A DNA stretch of 33,723 bases, taken from NCBI RefSeq assembly GCF_031127905.1, contig NZ_JARXIC010000037.1, forward strand, positions 1 to 33,723, read 5' to 3'. The stretch's first letter is position 1. Every line of letters begins with the position of its first letter. The notes beneath the pieces were generated by a model that was not told the origin of the DNA, did no database searches, and was given only the letters and a program-made list of their open reading frames with translations. Positions 1 to 8,396 of this stretch are shown one piece after another. Source of the DNA: Thalassobacterium sedimentorum (GTDB lineage: Bacteria > Verrucomicrobiota > Verrucomicrobiia > Opitutales > Coraliomargaritaceae). Made by a program: the position numbers and the translations under genes.

Positions 1-152
1 CCAAGGCACATGGCTGCCTGTCAGGCCAGCAGTCACGTATGCTTATACGCTCCTTCGGCCTTCAGTTGCCGAGCACCTTGCTCATCCTATTGCATAATCC
101 GGGTTAAACAAAACAATTCTACCCATTTTTTAAAACTCCGTTTCACACAGAC

Positions 153-180
153 TTGTAAATCATCGCAGATCTGCTATTCT
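153..180 (+). promoter_or_regulatory. possible sigma70-type promoter before the Cus-like operon
   Basis: TTGTAA (153-158) and TATTCT (175-180) are separated by 16 bases, each matching 4 of 6 consensus positions. The predicted transcript would start around 187, almost on the GTG at 190, so the first gene would be nearly leaderless. The matches are weak and no metal-responsive operator was recognised. Confidence 0.25.
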
Positions 181-189
181 TCTATCTTC

Positions 190-585
190 GTGTTGCTTAA
201 ATTCCTACAGATCCTGCTGGCTTGCGCCATCTTCAACCCGCTCTGCTGTTGCACAGCAGCCGCGTTTTCTGTGGACGCAGCCAAAAGTACTCCCATGGCA
301 CACAGTTGCTGCGAGAGCACTCAAGAGCAGAGTCCCGCCAACAGTAATCAGACACACGATCCGCAGAATTGCCCGCATAAGATCCTGAAGGAATCGCAAG
401 CCACCGCCTTGAAGGATGGCTCCAGCATACACTTCACAGTGCAGCAGCTCCCGCCGCTATTGACGCTGATTCAAGTGATCCATTTCGAGCCAGTGGCTCA
501 CATCCACCAGCCCACGCAGCTGGCCACGATCGCTCAAGCACCTCCGCTTGCGCTCACACAGAAGCACTGTGTCTACCGGATCTGA
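190..585 (+). CDS. small Cys/His-rich exported protein upstream of heavy-metal efflux genes
   Basis: I do not recognise a named family. The open frame extends back to an ATG at 10, but those first 60 residues look like translated non-coding DNA. I prefer the GTG at 190 (or TTG at 193), which gives about 131 residues beginning with a hydrophobic stretch like a signal peptide (LLKFLQILLACAIFNPL). The mature part is rich in Cys and His: a CCC triplet, HSCCES, NCPHK and a terminal HCVYRI. This suggests a periplasmic metal-binding or metal-sensing accessory protein. It lies about 100 bases before the outer-membrane channel gene on the same strand, so it probably belongs to the efflux operon. No Shine-Dalgarno sequence is visible. 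The reading frame is likely real from its composition and position. The metal role is inference. Confidence 0.5.
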   Translation: MLLKFLQILLACAIFNPLCCCTAAAFSVDAAKSTPMAHSCCESTQEQSPANSNQTHDPQNCPHKILKESQATALKDGSSIHFTVQQLPPLLTLIQVIHFEPVAHIHQPTQLATIAQAPPLALTQKHCVYRI

Positions 586-602
586 TTGATCCCGATTCAT
601 AC

Positions 603-619
603 CTGCGCTGACCGCGCAG
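603..619. other. short hairpin between the small exported gene and the channel gene
   Basis: CTGCGC and GCGCAG form a perfect 6-bp stem around a 5-base loop in the 102-base gap between the first two genes. There is no T-tract, so it is not a canonical terminator. It may be an mRNA processing or attenuation structure, or chance. Confidence 0.25.
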
Positions 620-687
620 TTCACGCCGCGCATGTACGCCCAGCAAGGGCGCTCTGCACCGAACGAATCAACGATCCTTCATGATCT

Positions 688-2004
688 ATGTACTTATCAA
701 TAGACAAAACACTTCGCAAACTTACCTACGCACTTTGGCTGTTGTCGGGGCTGGCACATGCCGACAAGCTCTCGCTGGAGCAAGCCATCCACCTAGCCAA
801 TATCAACAACCCGGAACTGCAGGCTCTGCAGCACCAATCCGAGGCCGCTGCCGCGCAAATTCCTATCGCCGGTGCGCTGCCAGACCCCAAGGCACAATTC
901 ACCTATTTCGGTGAATCCGTCGAGACACGCACTGGCCCGCAGGAAGCCATCTACTCACTCAGCCAAACCATCCCTTGGCTCACAAAACTGCACACCCGCA
1001 CCGCACTCGCCTCTTATGATGCCGACAGCATCGCGCGCATCCATGAAGCAGGGCAAAGGCGCATCGAAGAAGCAGTCACGACGAGCTACACCGACTTGGC
1101 CTACTACACCGAAGCAGTCAACTCGACCCGTGCGAACCTACAATGGCTGGAGGACAGTCGTGCAATCGTCGAGGAGCAAGTGCGCGCAGGCGCCTCACTC
1201 AATGCCCTTTTGCGACTGGAAGTCGAAATGGAGCGCAGCCGTGATCGACTCGATCAATTCAAACAACAACAATTCGCTCAAAGAGCCCGCTTATCAGCAC
1301 TGACAGGCATCGATCCGCAACAACTAGAGAATCTGGCGAAGACAGATTTACCCGCGCCCCACCACACGCCACGCTCACAACTGCACAGCGCACTGATCCA
1401 GCACAACCCGGAGCTGCACATGCTCAAGAGCCGCATACAGAGTCGCCAAGCACAAACAGAGCTCAGCAAATTAGACCGCTATCCGGACATCACCCTTGGC
1501 ATCAATTACATTCAGGTCGGCAACCAAAGCACAGCCCGTGATGCCGGGCGCGACCCCTGGAACCTGAGCCTCGCAGTCAACCTCCCCATCTGGGAGGGCA
1601 AAAACCGCGCAGCGATTCAGTCCGCTCAATCGGTCGAACGTGCAGCCATGGCACACTATTATAACCGCCTGCAACAACTCAAAGCCGAACTGAGCGCCAC
1701 CCTGGCCCAACATGCTGACAGCCTCAGCCGCATACAGCGCTACCGCGAAAAATTAATTCCGCTCGCCGAACAAGCGCTGGAAAATTCACGAGCAGCCTAC
1801 CAAAGCGGTCAAATTGAGCTGCTGGAAATCATCGATAGTCAACGCGCCCTACTGGGTCTGCAACTAAGCCAACAACGGGCAATCGCCGACGCCCTACAAG
1901 CCGAGGCCCGCATCAAGCGGCTCATCGGCAACAGTCATCCCCAGCAACCAACAGGCCAAACGCACGTGCCAAACGACCAGCCCGCGCCGGCCAAACAAGG
2001 ATAA
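688..2004 (+). CDS. cusC: outer-membrane efflux channel, TolC/CusC-type (OEP family)
   Basis: The 438-residue protein is the outer-membrane channel of a tripartite RND pump. It would form the trimeric beta-barrel and alpha-helical tunnel that carries substrate from periplasm to outside. Residues 1-25 form a signal peptide ending at LAHA before DKLSLEQAI. The rest has the long, charged, heptad-rich helices and internal duplication typical of OEP proteins, with conserved-looking stretches such as NPELQALQ near the N-terminus and LAEQALENSRAAYQSGQIEL near the C-terminus. There is no lipobox, unlike E. coli CusC. The ATG at 688 is chosen because it gives the signal peptide directly; an ATG at 681 is in another frame. 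It is the first structural gene of the pump operon, 20 bases before the adaptor gene. The substrate (Cu/Ag) is inferred from the neighbours. Confidence 0.88.
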   Translation: MYLSIDKTLRKLTYALWLLSGLAHADKLSLEQAIHLANINNPELQALQHQSEAAAAQIPIAGALPDPKAQFTYFGESVETRTGPQEAIYSLSQTIPWLTKLHTRTALASYDADSIARIHEAGQRRIEEAVTTSYTDLAYYTEAVNSTRANLQWLEDSRAIVEEQVRAGASLNALLRLEVEMERSRDRLDQFKQQQFAQRARLSALTGIDPQQLENLAKTDLPAPHHTPRSQLHSALIQHNPELHMLKSRIQSRQAQTELSKLDRYPDITLGINYIQVGNQSTARDAGRDPWNLSLAVNLPIWEGKNRAAIQSAQSVERAAMAHYYNRLQQLKAELSATLAQHADSLSRIQRYREKLIPLAEQALENSRAAYQSGQIELLEIIDSQRALLGLQLSQQRAIADALQAEARIKRLIGNSHPQQPTGQTHVPNDQPAPAKQG

Positions 2005-2024
2005 ACACTCAACTCTATTTATTA

Positions 2025-3698
2025 ATGAAAACGAAATACATACTCATAGCCATCTCTCTAGTGGCACTCGGCCTCATTGCCGGCCGTTTCCTGCGACCAG
2101 TCAGCCCCGCGTCCTCTGCCCACAGCGCGACACACCCAAGCGACAGCACAACAATATGGACCTGCTCCATGCACCCACAGATCCAACAAACTGAACCTGG
2201 CGATTGCCCAATCTGTGGGATGGACCTAATACCACTGACCAACGATACGGCGAAAAGCTCCGGTCCCCGCGAGCTCAGCATGAGCCCCCAAGCCGTGGCA
2301 CTGGCGCAGATACAAAGCAGCCCGGTGCGGCACCAGCACCTCAGCCGCCAACTTCGGCTAGTCGGCCAACTCACACGCGACGAATCCCGGGTCCAGTCGC
2401 TCACCGCCCGCTTCCCAGCCCGTATCGAAGACCTCCGCGTCGATACAGTCGGCATGACGGTGCAAGCCGGACAAGCCCTCGCCAGCATCTACAGTCCCGA
2501 GCTACTCAGTGCCCAACGCGAACTACTCGCCGCCTATCAACGCGATCCGCAAAGCCGCCTGACACAAGCAGCCCGTGAAAAGCTACGACTATGGGACCTG
2601 CCCGAAAAACAAATCGATCACATACTGGAACAAGCTAAGGTCGCAGACAAAGTCACCCTCTACGCGCCCATCTCAGGCGTGGTGGTGACCAAAGAAGTCA
2701 ACGAAGGTGACTATCTAAAAACCGGCCAAGCGCTCTACACCATCGTCGACCTCAGCCAACTATGGCTCAACTTAGACGCCTACGAGTCGGATCTCACATG
2801 GCTGCAAACCGGGCAAAGCCTAGAGTTCAGTGTCGCGTCCTATCCCGGAGAAAGCTTCACCGGCAAGATTGATTTCATCGAGCCCGAAATCAACACCCGA
2901 ACTCGCACCGTGCCCATTCGTGTCATCGTGCCCAACCCCGGGCAACGGCTCAAACCCGGTATGTTTGCCAACGCACAGGTCAAAGCTTCGGTCCCGAATG
3001 AACACGAAGCACCACTCATCATCCCCGCCTCCGCCGTGCTTCAGACCGGAAAACGCGCAGTTGTTTATATCCAAAAACCAGATACAGAACGGCCCAGCTT
3101 TGAAGGACGCGAGATCCTGCTCGGCCCACGTGCGGACGACCACTTCGTTGTCCTGGAAGGCCTGACCGAAGGCGAACAGGTCGTCACCCACGGAGCCTTT
3201 AAAATCGACAGTGCCTTACAAATACAAGCCAAGCCCAGCATGATGAACCCCGCCAGTGAAGCCCCGGGCATCCAGCTGTCAGACCACTCAGCGCTCAGCA
3301 TTTCAAGCGAGCAAGCAGTGCAATTATTACCCACCTATCTCGCCATGCAAGCCGCACTAGCCGCAGATGATCTGGAAAGTGCACAAGCACAAGCCAAAGC
3401 AATGATGGCAATCACTGGCCACGTCGGGGCACTACCCGAATTGATCCATACCATGCTAGCCGCCGAAACGATCGACGCCCTACGCAAACCGCATTTCGAA
3501 ACCTTGTCCGATGCATTGATCGCCGCGATCAAAGCCGCACCGAGCGCCTTCGAAGACGAACTGTATATTATGCACTGCCCCATGGTCTACGGCGACCACG
3601 GCGCCGACTGGCTGCAAAACAACGATCAACTGCGAAACCCTTATTTCGGTGCCATGATGCTCCACTGCGGCGAAGTGATAGAAAAATTACGGAAATGA
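2025..3698 (+). CDS. cusB: CusB-like periplasmic adaptor with N-terminal heavy-metal-binding domain and C-terminal DUF3347
   Basis: This 557-residue membrane-fusion protein would link the inner-membrane pump to the outer-membrane channel. An N-terminal membrane anchor (residues 5-20) is followed by a heavy-metal-binding domain at about 44-71, with C47, M49, H50, C61, C64 and M66 in the pattern CSMHP...CPICGM. Next come the barrel-sandwich and beta-barrel adaptor domains (about 105-400), including TLYAPISGVVVTKEVNEGDY and the RLKPGMFANAQV region. Residues from about 425 to 557 are an extra DUF3347 domain ending in HCPM (517-520), WLQ, NPYFGAMML and C548. That domain occurs again as a separate protein at the end of the operon. 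The stop overlaps the cusA start by 4 bases (ATGA), indicating translational coupling. Copper/silver specificity is inferred from the Met/Cys/His motifs. Confidence 0.92.
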   Translation: MKTKYILIAISLVALGLIAGRFLRPVSPASSAHSATHPSDSTTIWTCSMHPQIQQTEPGDCPICGMDLIPLTNDTAKSSGPRELSMSPQAVALAQIQSSPVRHQHLSRQLRLVGQLTRDESRVQSLTARFPARIEDLRVDTVGMTVQAGQALASIYSPELLSAQRELLAAYQRDPQSRLTQAAREKLRLWDLPEKQIDHILEQAKVADKVTLYAPISGVVVTKEVNEGDYLKTGQALYTIVDLSQLWLNLDAYESDLTWLQTGQSLEFSVASYPGESFTGKIDFIEPEINTRTRTVPIRVIVPNPGQRLKPGMFANAQVKASVPNEHEAPLIIPASAVLQTGKRAVVYIQKPDTERPSFEGREILLGPRADDHFVVLEGLTEGEQVVTHGAFKIDSALQIQAKPSMMNPASEAPGIQLSDHSALSISSEQAVQLLPTYLAMQAALAADDLESAQAQAKAMMAITGHVGALPELIHTMLAAETIDALRKPHFETLSDALIAAIKAAPSAFEDELYIMHCPMVYGDHGADWLQNNDQLRNPYFGAMMLHCGEVIEKLRK

Positions 3699-6600
3699 TC
3701 AACAAACTCATACGCTTCTGTCTCGAAAACAAACTCGTGGTGGTGCTCTTCACCGTGCTTCTCATTTTATGGGGCAGCATGGTGGCCCCCTTTGATTGGA
3801 AGTCCGATTGGCTGCCGCGCGATCCGGTGCCAGTGGATGCGATTCCCGACATCGGAGAGAATCAACAAATCGTCTTCACCGAATGGAGTGGCCGCTCGCC
3901 GCAGGACATCGAAGACCAGATCACATACCCACTCACCACCGCACTGCTGGGCCTGCCGGAGGTGAAGACGGTTCGCAGTTATTCCATGTTTGGTTTCTCC
4001 AGTATCTACATCATCTTTAAGGAAGATGCAGAGTTTTATTGGACGCGTAGCCGCATTCTGGAAAAGTTAAACAGCCTACCCAGTGGCACCTTACCCGCAG
4101 GCGTCGCCCCGCAACTCGGGCCCGACGCGACCGCGCTCGGGCAAGTGCTCTGGTATACCCTAGAAGGCATGGATACCAACGGCCAGCCGACCGGAGGCTG
4201 GGACCCGCAGGAAATACGCAGCGCACAGGACTGGTTTGTCCGCTACGCCTTACAAGGCGTGGAAGGTGTCGCCGAAGTCGCGTCCATCGGCGGCTATGTC
4301 AAGGAGTATCAAATCGATGTCGATCCCGATGCCTTACGCAGCTATAATATTACACTCAGCGATGTCTTTCAGGCCGTGCGCAATAGCAATCTCGATGTGG
4401 GGGCCCGCACAATCGAAGTCAACGCAGTCGAGTATGTGATTCGCAGTCTAGGCCTTATTGAAAATTTGGACGACCTGCGCGAGACTGTCATCACCGCCCG
4501 CGACGGTGTGCCGATCACCCTCGATCAAGTCGCGACGATCGAATACGGCCCAGCCCTACGGCGCGGTGCTTTGGAAAAAGCAGGCGCCGAAGCCGTCGGC
4601 GGCGTAGTCGTCACCCGCTACGGCGAAAACCCGTTGGCAGTGATACAAAGAGTAAAGGCAAAGATCAAAGCCATCGAATCCGGCATGCCGAAAAAGACAT
4701 TGGAGGACGGCACCGTCAGCCAATTAAAAGTCGTGCCTTTTTATGACCGCACCGGCCTGATACACGAAACCCTCGGCACTTTAGAAGATGCCGTGCGCCA
4801 GCAAATTTTAGTGACCATCATAGTAGTCCTGCTCATGTTATTTCACCTGCGCAGCGCAGCCATGATCTCAGGCGTGCTGCCCCTGGCCGTATTGTTTGCA
4901 TTCATCGGCATGAAGCAGTTCGGAGTCGACGCCAACGTGGTGGCCTTATCCGGAATCGCTATCGCAATCGGCACCATCGTGGATATGGGCATCGTGCTGA
5001 TTGAAAACATTCTAAAGCACCTGGAGGCGCATAATAAAAGTATTCAAAACGTAGGGGCTTCACTGGTGAAGACCGCCAAGAATCCGTCCATACCCAACGC
5101 GGGCGTCACAAGTGACGCCCCTACAAAAGAGACCTTAGAAGTCATTTACCGCGCCTGTACGGAAGTCGCCGGTGCCGTCACGACTGCGGTGGCCACCACA
5201 GTCATCAGCTTTTTGCCCGTCTTCACCATGGTCGCGGCAGAGGGCAAACTCTTTCGCCCGCTGGCCTACACCAAGACCTTTGCCTTAATTGGCTCCATCA
5301 TCGTGGCACTGATGCTAATCCCGCCTCTGGCGCATTGGCTACTCGGCACGCAAAGACCCAAGCCGAACAAAGCTGATAAAAAGGAATACCTTCCTGGACC
5401 GATAAAGAAAGGATTGCGTCGCCTCTTATGCCTACTGGCAGCCATAGTAACTGCAATTTTGCTCGCCAACGACTGGCAACCACTCGGCCCCGCACACACA
5501 CTCGCCAACGTCTGCTTCGTCATACTCACAATCGGCGGCCTGATCGGCGCGATCTACGTATTTATCCATTTCTACACGCGCATGCTCGCTGTGGTGCTAC
5601 GCATCAAACTGCTCTTCCTACTAAGCTGTTCGGCTGTCGTCACTTTCGGCTTCTGTGTGTGGCTGGGCTTCGGCTCACTCTTTGGGTGGATGCCCGACTT
5701 TGTCAAAAAATCCGCCCCATATGTGACCGCGGCGCATGCCGTACCAGGACTGGGCAAAGAGTTCATGCCAGACCTCGACGAAGGCTCCTACCTGCTAATG
5801 CCCACGACCATGCCCCACGCCTCGATCGGCGAAGTGATGGATGTGCTCCAGCTACAAGGCATGGCGATCAACTCCATCCCGGAAGTCGATTCTGCAGTCG
5901 GTAAATTAGGCCGCGTGGAAAGTCCACTAGACCCCGCGCCCATCTCCATGATCGAGACGGTCATCAATTACAAATCGGAATATATCACCGACGAGGACGG
6001 ACAAATATTAACCTTCAAATACGACCATGCCGTCGAAGACTTCAGCTACGACGTATCCGGAAACTTAATACCAGATGACAACGGGCGCCCCTTCCGCCAA
6101 TGGCGCGACGAAATAAAAAGCCCCGACGATATATGGGCCGAAATCGTCAAGGCAGCAACCATCCCCGGCACCACCTCCGCGCCAAAGTTACAACCGATCG
6201 CGACCCGCATTGTCATGCTACAAAGCGGCATGCGTGCCCCCATGGGGCTCAAAGTTTACGGTCCGGATCTGGAGACGCTGGAGCAAGCCGCACTGGACAT
6301 CGAGGCGCAACTCAAACAAGTGCCTTCCATCAAATCGGAAGCCGTCTTCGCCGACCGCATCGTAGGCAAGCCCTATCTGGAGATCGACATCGACCGCGAA
6401 GCCATCGCGCGCTACGGCATCCAAATCGCAGCCTTTCAGGATGTCATCGAAGTTGCCATTGGCGGCAAGCCCGTAAGCACCACCATCGAAGGCCGCGAAC
6501 GCTACCCCGTGCGCGTGCGCTACCAACGCGAACGACGTGACAGTATCGAAGCGATTGAAAGCATACTCATAGCCGCCCCCGATGGCACCCAGATTCCGCT

Positions 6601-7411
6601 CAAGGAACTGGCAACAATACGCTACACGCGCGGGCCACAAGTCATTAAAAGCGAAGACACCTTCCTCGTCGGCTATGTGATTTTTGATAAACTAGAGGGC
6701 TACGCCGAGGTCGACGTCGTCGAACAAGCCAGCGCCTTATTAGAAGCAAAAATCGCATCCGGCGAGCTCATCATCCCCGCTGGAGTGAGCTATCAATTCA
6801 CCGGCAGCTACGAAAATCAAATCCGGGCCGAAAAGAAACTACGGGTGGTGCTCCCCATCGCACTCTTTGCGATCTGGCTGATCCTATATTTTCAATTCAA
6901 ACGCAGCAGCACCACCTTCCTGGTCTTCACCGGCGTCGCCTTTGCCTGGTCGGGCGGATTCATCATGCTCTGGCTATATGCCCAACCCTGGTTCCTGAAC
7001 TTTGAACTCTTTGGCAACAATCTGCGTGAGCTCTTTCAAATGGGCACCATCAACCTCAGCGTCGCGGTATGGGTCGGATTTCTCGCACTTTTCGGCATCG
7101 CCACCGATGACGGTGTGATCATGACCACCTATCTCGATCAACGTTTCCGCGAGGCCCCCCCCACGGACAAAGAATCGATCCACGCCCGCGTAATCGAAGC
7201 CGCCGAGCGCCGCGTGCGCCCAGCCATGATGACCAGTGCCACCACAATACTGGCACTCTTGCCCGTGCTCAGTTCTTCCGGCCGCGGCGCCGATGTCATG
7301 GTGCCAATGGCCATCCCCACCTTCGGCGGCATGAGCTTCGCCATCATCACCATCTTTGTCGTGCCTGCGATCTACTGCGCCCGGGAGGAGTTTTACATGA
7401 AAAAAAAATAA
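3695..7411 (+). CDS. cusA: CusA-like heavy-metal RND efflux pump, enlarged
   Basis: This inner-membrane proton-driven pump has 1238 residues, against roughly 1050 for E. coli CusA. It carries the HME-RND hallmarks: the N-terminal LVVVLFTVLLILWG segment, AIPDIGENQQIVFTEW, the TM4 motif IVDMGIVLIENIL (about 428-440) and the late GIATDDGVIMTTYLDQRF motif. The MLQSGMRAPMGLKVYG segment aligns with the CusA region that contains a metal-binding Met. Three things account for the extra length. A palindromic repeat encodes residues 453-477 in the cytoplasmic loop after TM4. Two additional hydrophobic segments lie at about 575-630. A periplasmic insertion of about 50 residues lies at about 765-815. Start and stop are well placed (ATGA overlap with cusB). 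Enlarged CusA-type pumps are known outside Proteobacteria. Cu/Ag substrate is inferred. Confidence 0.93.
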   Translation: MINKLIRFCLENKLVVVLFTVLLILWGSMVAPFDWKSDWLPRDPVPVDAIPDIGENQQIVFTEWSGRSPQDIEDQITYPLTTALLGLPEVKTVRSYSMFGFSSIYIIFKEDAEFYWTRSRILEKLNSLPSGTLPAGVAPQLGPDATALGQVLWYTLEGMDTNGQPTGGWDPQEIRSAQDWFVRYALQGVEGVAEVASIGGYVKEYQIDVDPDALRSYNITLSDVFQAVRNSNLDVGARTIEVNAVEYVIRSLGLIENLDDLRETVITARDGVPITLDQVATIEYGPALRRGALEKAGAEAVGGVVVTRYGENPLAVIQRVKAKIKAIESGMPKKTLEDGTVSQLKVVPFYDRTGLIHETLGTLEDAVRQQILVTIIVVLLMLFHLRSAAMISGVLPLAVLFAFIGMKQFGVDANVVALSGIAIAIGTIVDMGIVLIENILKHLEAHNKSIQNVGASLVKTAKNPSIPNAGVTSDAPTKETLEVIYRACTEVAGAVTTAVATTVISFLPVFTMVAAEGKLFRPLAYTKTFALIGSIIVALMLIPPLAHWLLGTQRPKPNKADKKEYLPGPIKKGLRRLLCLLAAIVTAILLANDWQPLGPAHTLANVCFVILTIGGLIGAIYVFIHFYTRMLAVVLRIKLLFLLSCSAVVTFGFCVWLGFGSLFGWMPDFVKKSAPYVTAAHAVPGLGKEFMPDLDEGSYLLMPTTMPHASIGEVMDVLQLQGMAINSIPEVDSAVGKLGRVESPLDPAPISMIETVINYKSEYITDEDGQILTFKYDHAVEDFSYDVSGNLIPDDNGRPFRQWRDEIKSPDDIWAEIVKAATIPGTTSAPKLQPIATRIVMLQSGMRAPMGLKVYGPDLETLEQAALDIEAQLKQVPSIKSEAVFADRIVGKPYLEIDIDREAIARYGIQIAAFQDVIEVAIGGKPVSTTIEGRERYPVRVRYQRERRDSIEAIESILIAAPDGTQIPLKELATIRYTRGPQVIKSEDTFLVGYVIFDKLEGYAEVDVVEQASALLEAKIASGELIIPAGVSYQFTGSYENQIRAEKKLRVVLPIALFAIWLILYFQFKRSSTTFLVFTGVAFAWSGGFIMLWLYAQPWFLNFELFGNNLRELFQMGTINLSVAVWVGFLALFGIATDDGVIMTTYLDQRFREAPPTDKESIHARVIEAAERRVRPAMMTSATTILALLPVLSSSGRGADVMVPMAIPTFGGMSFAIITIFVVPAIYCAREEFYMKKK
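5051..5124 (+). repeat. palindromic GTAGGGGC element inserted in frame inside cusA
   Basis: The left arm at 5051-5076 starts GTAGGGGCTTCACTGGTGAA. The right arm at 5099-5124 is its reverse complement with about 22 of 26 positions matching. The right arm is nearly identical to the corresponding arm of the copy at 11054-11079. The cusA frame stays open through it, encoding VGASLVKTAK and then NAGVTSDAPT (residues 453-477). The protein family is normally shorter at this loop. Confidence 0.85.
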
Positions 7412-7429
7412 AATAAAACAAAACAAAAA

Positions 7430-7945
7430 ATGAACACACACAAATACATCCTACTCGCATTTAGCCTGTTACTAGGTCAATCCGCCTTCGCACACTCACA
7501 GGCATTCAAACCAGAGTTTGTCGATACACTCTTGGCACCTTACCTGCGCATTCAGAACAGCTTAGCAGGCGATCAACTCGAGCACAGTAAAGCCGCCGCG
7601 GCTGAAATGCTCACCGCCTTAAACAAAGGGCCCCAGTCGCAAGACACGCAGGCAACTATGATCGCGCTTAAGAAGTCCGCTGCCCAACTAAACCAAGCTC
7701 AGGACTTCAAAGCCGCTCGCGCCGCATTCTCTCAACTCTCGAAGAAGCTCATCTCACTGCTAGAGCAAGTAGGACCCGCCTACACCCAGGAAGTTTACAT
7801 CGCTCACTGCCCGATGGCCCTAAACGCCCAAGGCGGCACTTGGCTACAAGAAAGCACTACCGTGGAGAATCCCTACTACGGCTCCATGATGCTACGGTGT
7901 GGCACAATCAATCAGACTCCAATACACACCAAGCCAGGCCATTAA
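7430..7945 (+). CDS. exported DUF3347 protein, metal-efflux accessory
   Basis: The 171-residue protein has a clear signal peptide (MNTHKYILLAFSLLLGQSAFA). The mature helical domain ends with the DUF3347 signature HCPM (126-129), WLQ, NPYYGSMML and C157. It is a paralogue of the C-terminal domain of the CusB-like adaptor in the same operon, with the same motif order and spacing. The conserved H-C-P-M and distal Cys suggest metal binding, and proteins of this family are commonly encoded with Cu/Ag efflux or copper-resistance genes. It lies 18 bases after the cusA stop, across an A-rich spacer, so it is the last gene of the operon. It probably acts in the periplasm as a metal chaperone or buffer. 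That role is inference. Confidence 0.8.
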   Translation: MNTHKYILLAFSLLLGQSAFAHSQAFKPEFVDTLLAPYLRIQNSLAGDQLEHSKAAAAEMLTALNKGPQSQDTQATMIALKKSAAQLNQAQDFKAARAAFSQLSKKLISLLEQVGPAYTQEVYIAHCPMALNAQGGTWLQESTTVENPYYGSMMLRCGTINQTPIHTKPGH

Positions 7946-8099
7946 GACACAATGCGGCCTCTTCAGCGAGCGACTTAATTCAGTTCACACCTCACTTCCT
8001 AAGTTCTTTTCGCCTGGAGCATCGCCAGTCGGTCCCCGTCACCTACGGAATTTAGGATAAACGGTTTGCATTCTCGACTGGGCCGAATTGTGTCTCCGC

Positions 8100-8360
8100 A
8101 TGGCTAATATCATTTTTCAAAAATCCGGCGTCACCGCACCTTGGACCGGCGACGAAGAGAGCATCTTAGAACTAGGCGAAGTTCACGACCTCGATCTGGA
8201 CTACGGCTGCCGCATGGGCAATTGCACCGCTTGCCAGCAACCACTCCTCTCCGGCGAAGTTGAATACCCGATGGGCCATACCGCAGAGCCAGACGATGAT
8301 CATGTCCTCATCTGCTGCTGCCAGCCAAAGGGCGATGCCGACGTCGTGATCGACGCTTAA
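8100..8360 (+). CDS. 2Fe-2S ferredoxin (plant/VanB-type)
   Basis: The 86-residue protein has the ferredoxin cluster motif C37-x4-C42-x2-C45 ([11 protein letters not shown]), with the fourth ligand in the CCC triplet at 72-74 (VLICCCQP). The layout matches small soluble ferredoxins and the C-terminal ferredoxin domains of VanB/HmpX-like reductases (SGEVEY, LICCC.PKGD). The ATG at 8100 is preferred over a TTG at 8088 because it gives the usual short MANIIF beta strand before the cluster. It would carry electrons in the cytoplasm; its partner enzyme is not in the window. The lipocalin gene follows after 34 bases, but a functional link is not evident. Confidence 0.85.
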   Translation: MANIIFQKSGVTAPWTGDEESILELGEVHDLDLDYGCRMGNCTACQQPLLSGEVEYPMGHTAEPDDDHVLICCCQPKGDADVVIDA

Positions 8361-8396
8361 ACGCATCCGTATACGCATCCGTATACGCATCCACAT
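8361..8396 (+). repeat. 12-bp tandem repeat, three copies, overlapping the lipocalin start
   Basis: ACGCATCCGTAT occurs twice exactly (8361-8372, 8373-8384) and is followed by ACGCATCCACAT (8385-8396). The third unit contains the first two bases of the lipocalin ATG, so the array fills the whole gap between the ferredoxin stop and the next start. Confidence 0.9.

Noticed and set aside
10-189. N-terminal 60 residues of the first open frame
   Set aside because: The translation looks non-coding and a signal-peptide-like start follows at 190.
205-432. A 75-residue minus-strand frame with a lipoprotein-like look
   Set aside because: It lies antisense to the small exported protein and has no independent support.
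5051-5124. Insertion sequence or MITE with transposition hallmarks
   Set aside because: No target-site duplication is evident and no transposase gene lies in the window; it fits a palindromic repeat better.
6974-7441. A 155-residue antisense frame over the cusA 3' end
   Set aside because: It mirrors cusA codons, is His/Gly-rich in the way antisense frames usually are, and has no recognisable domain.
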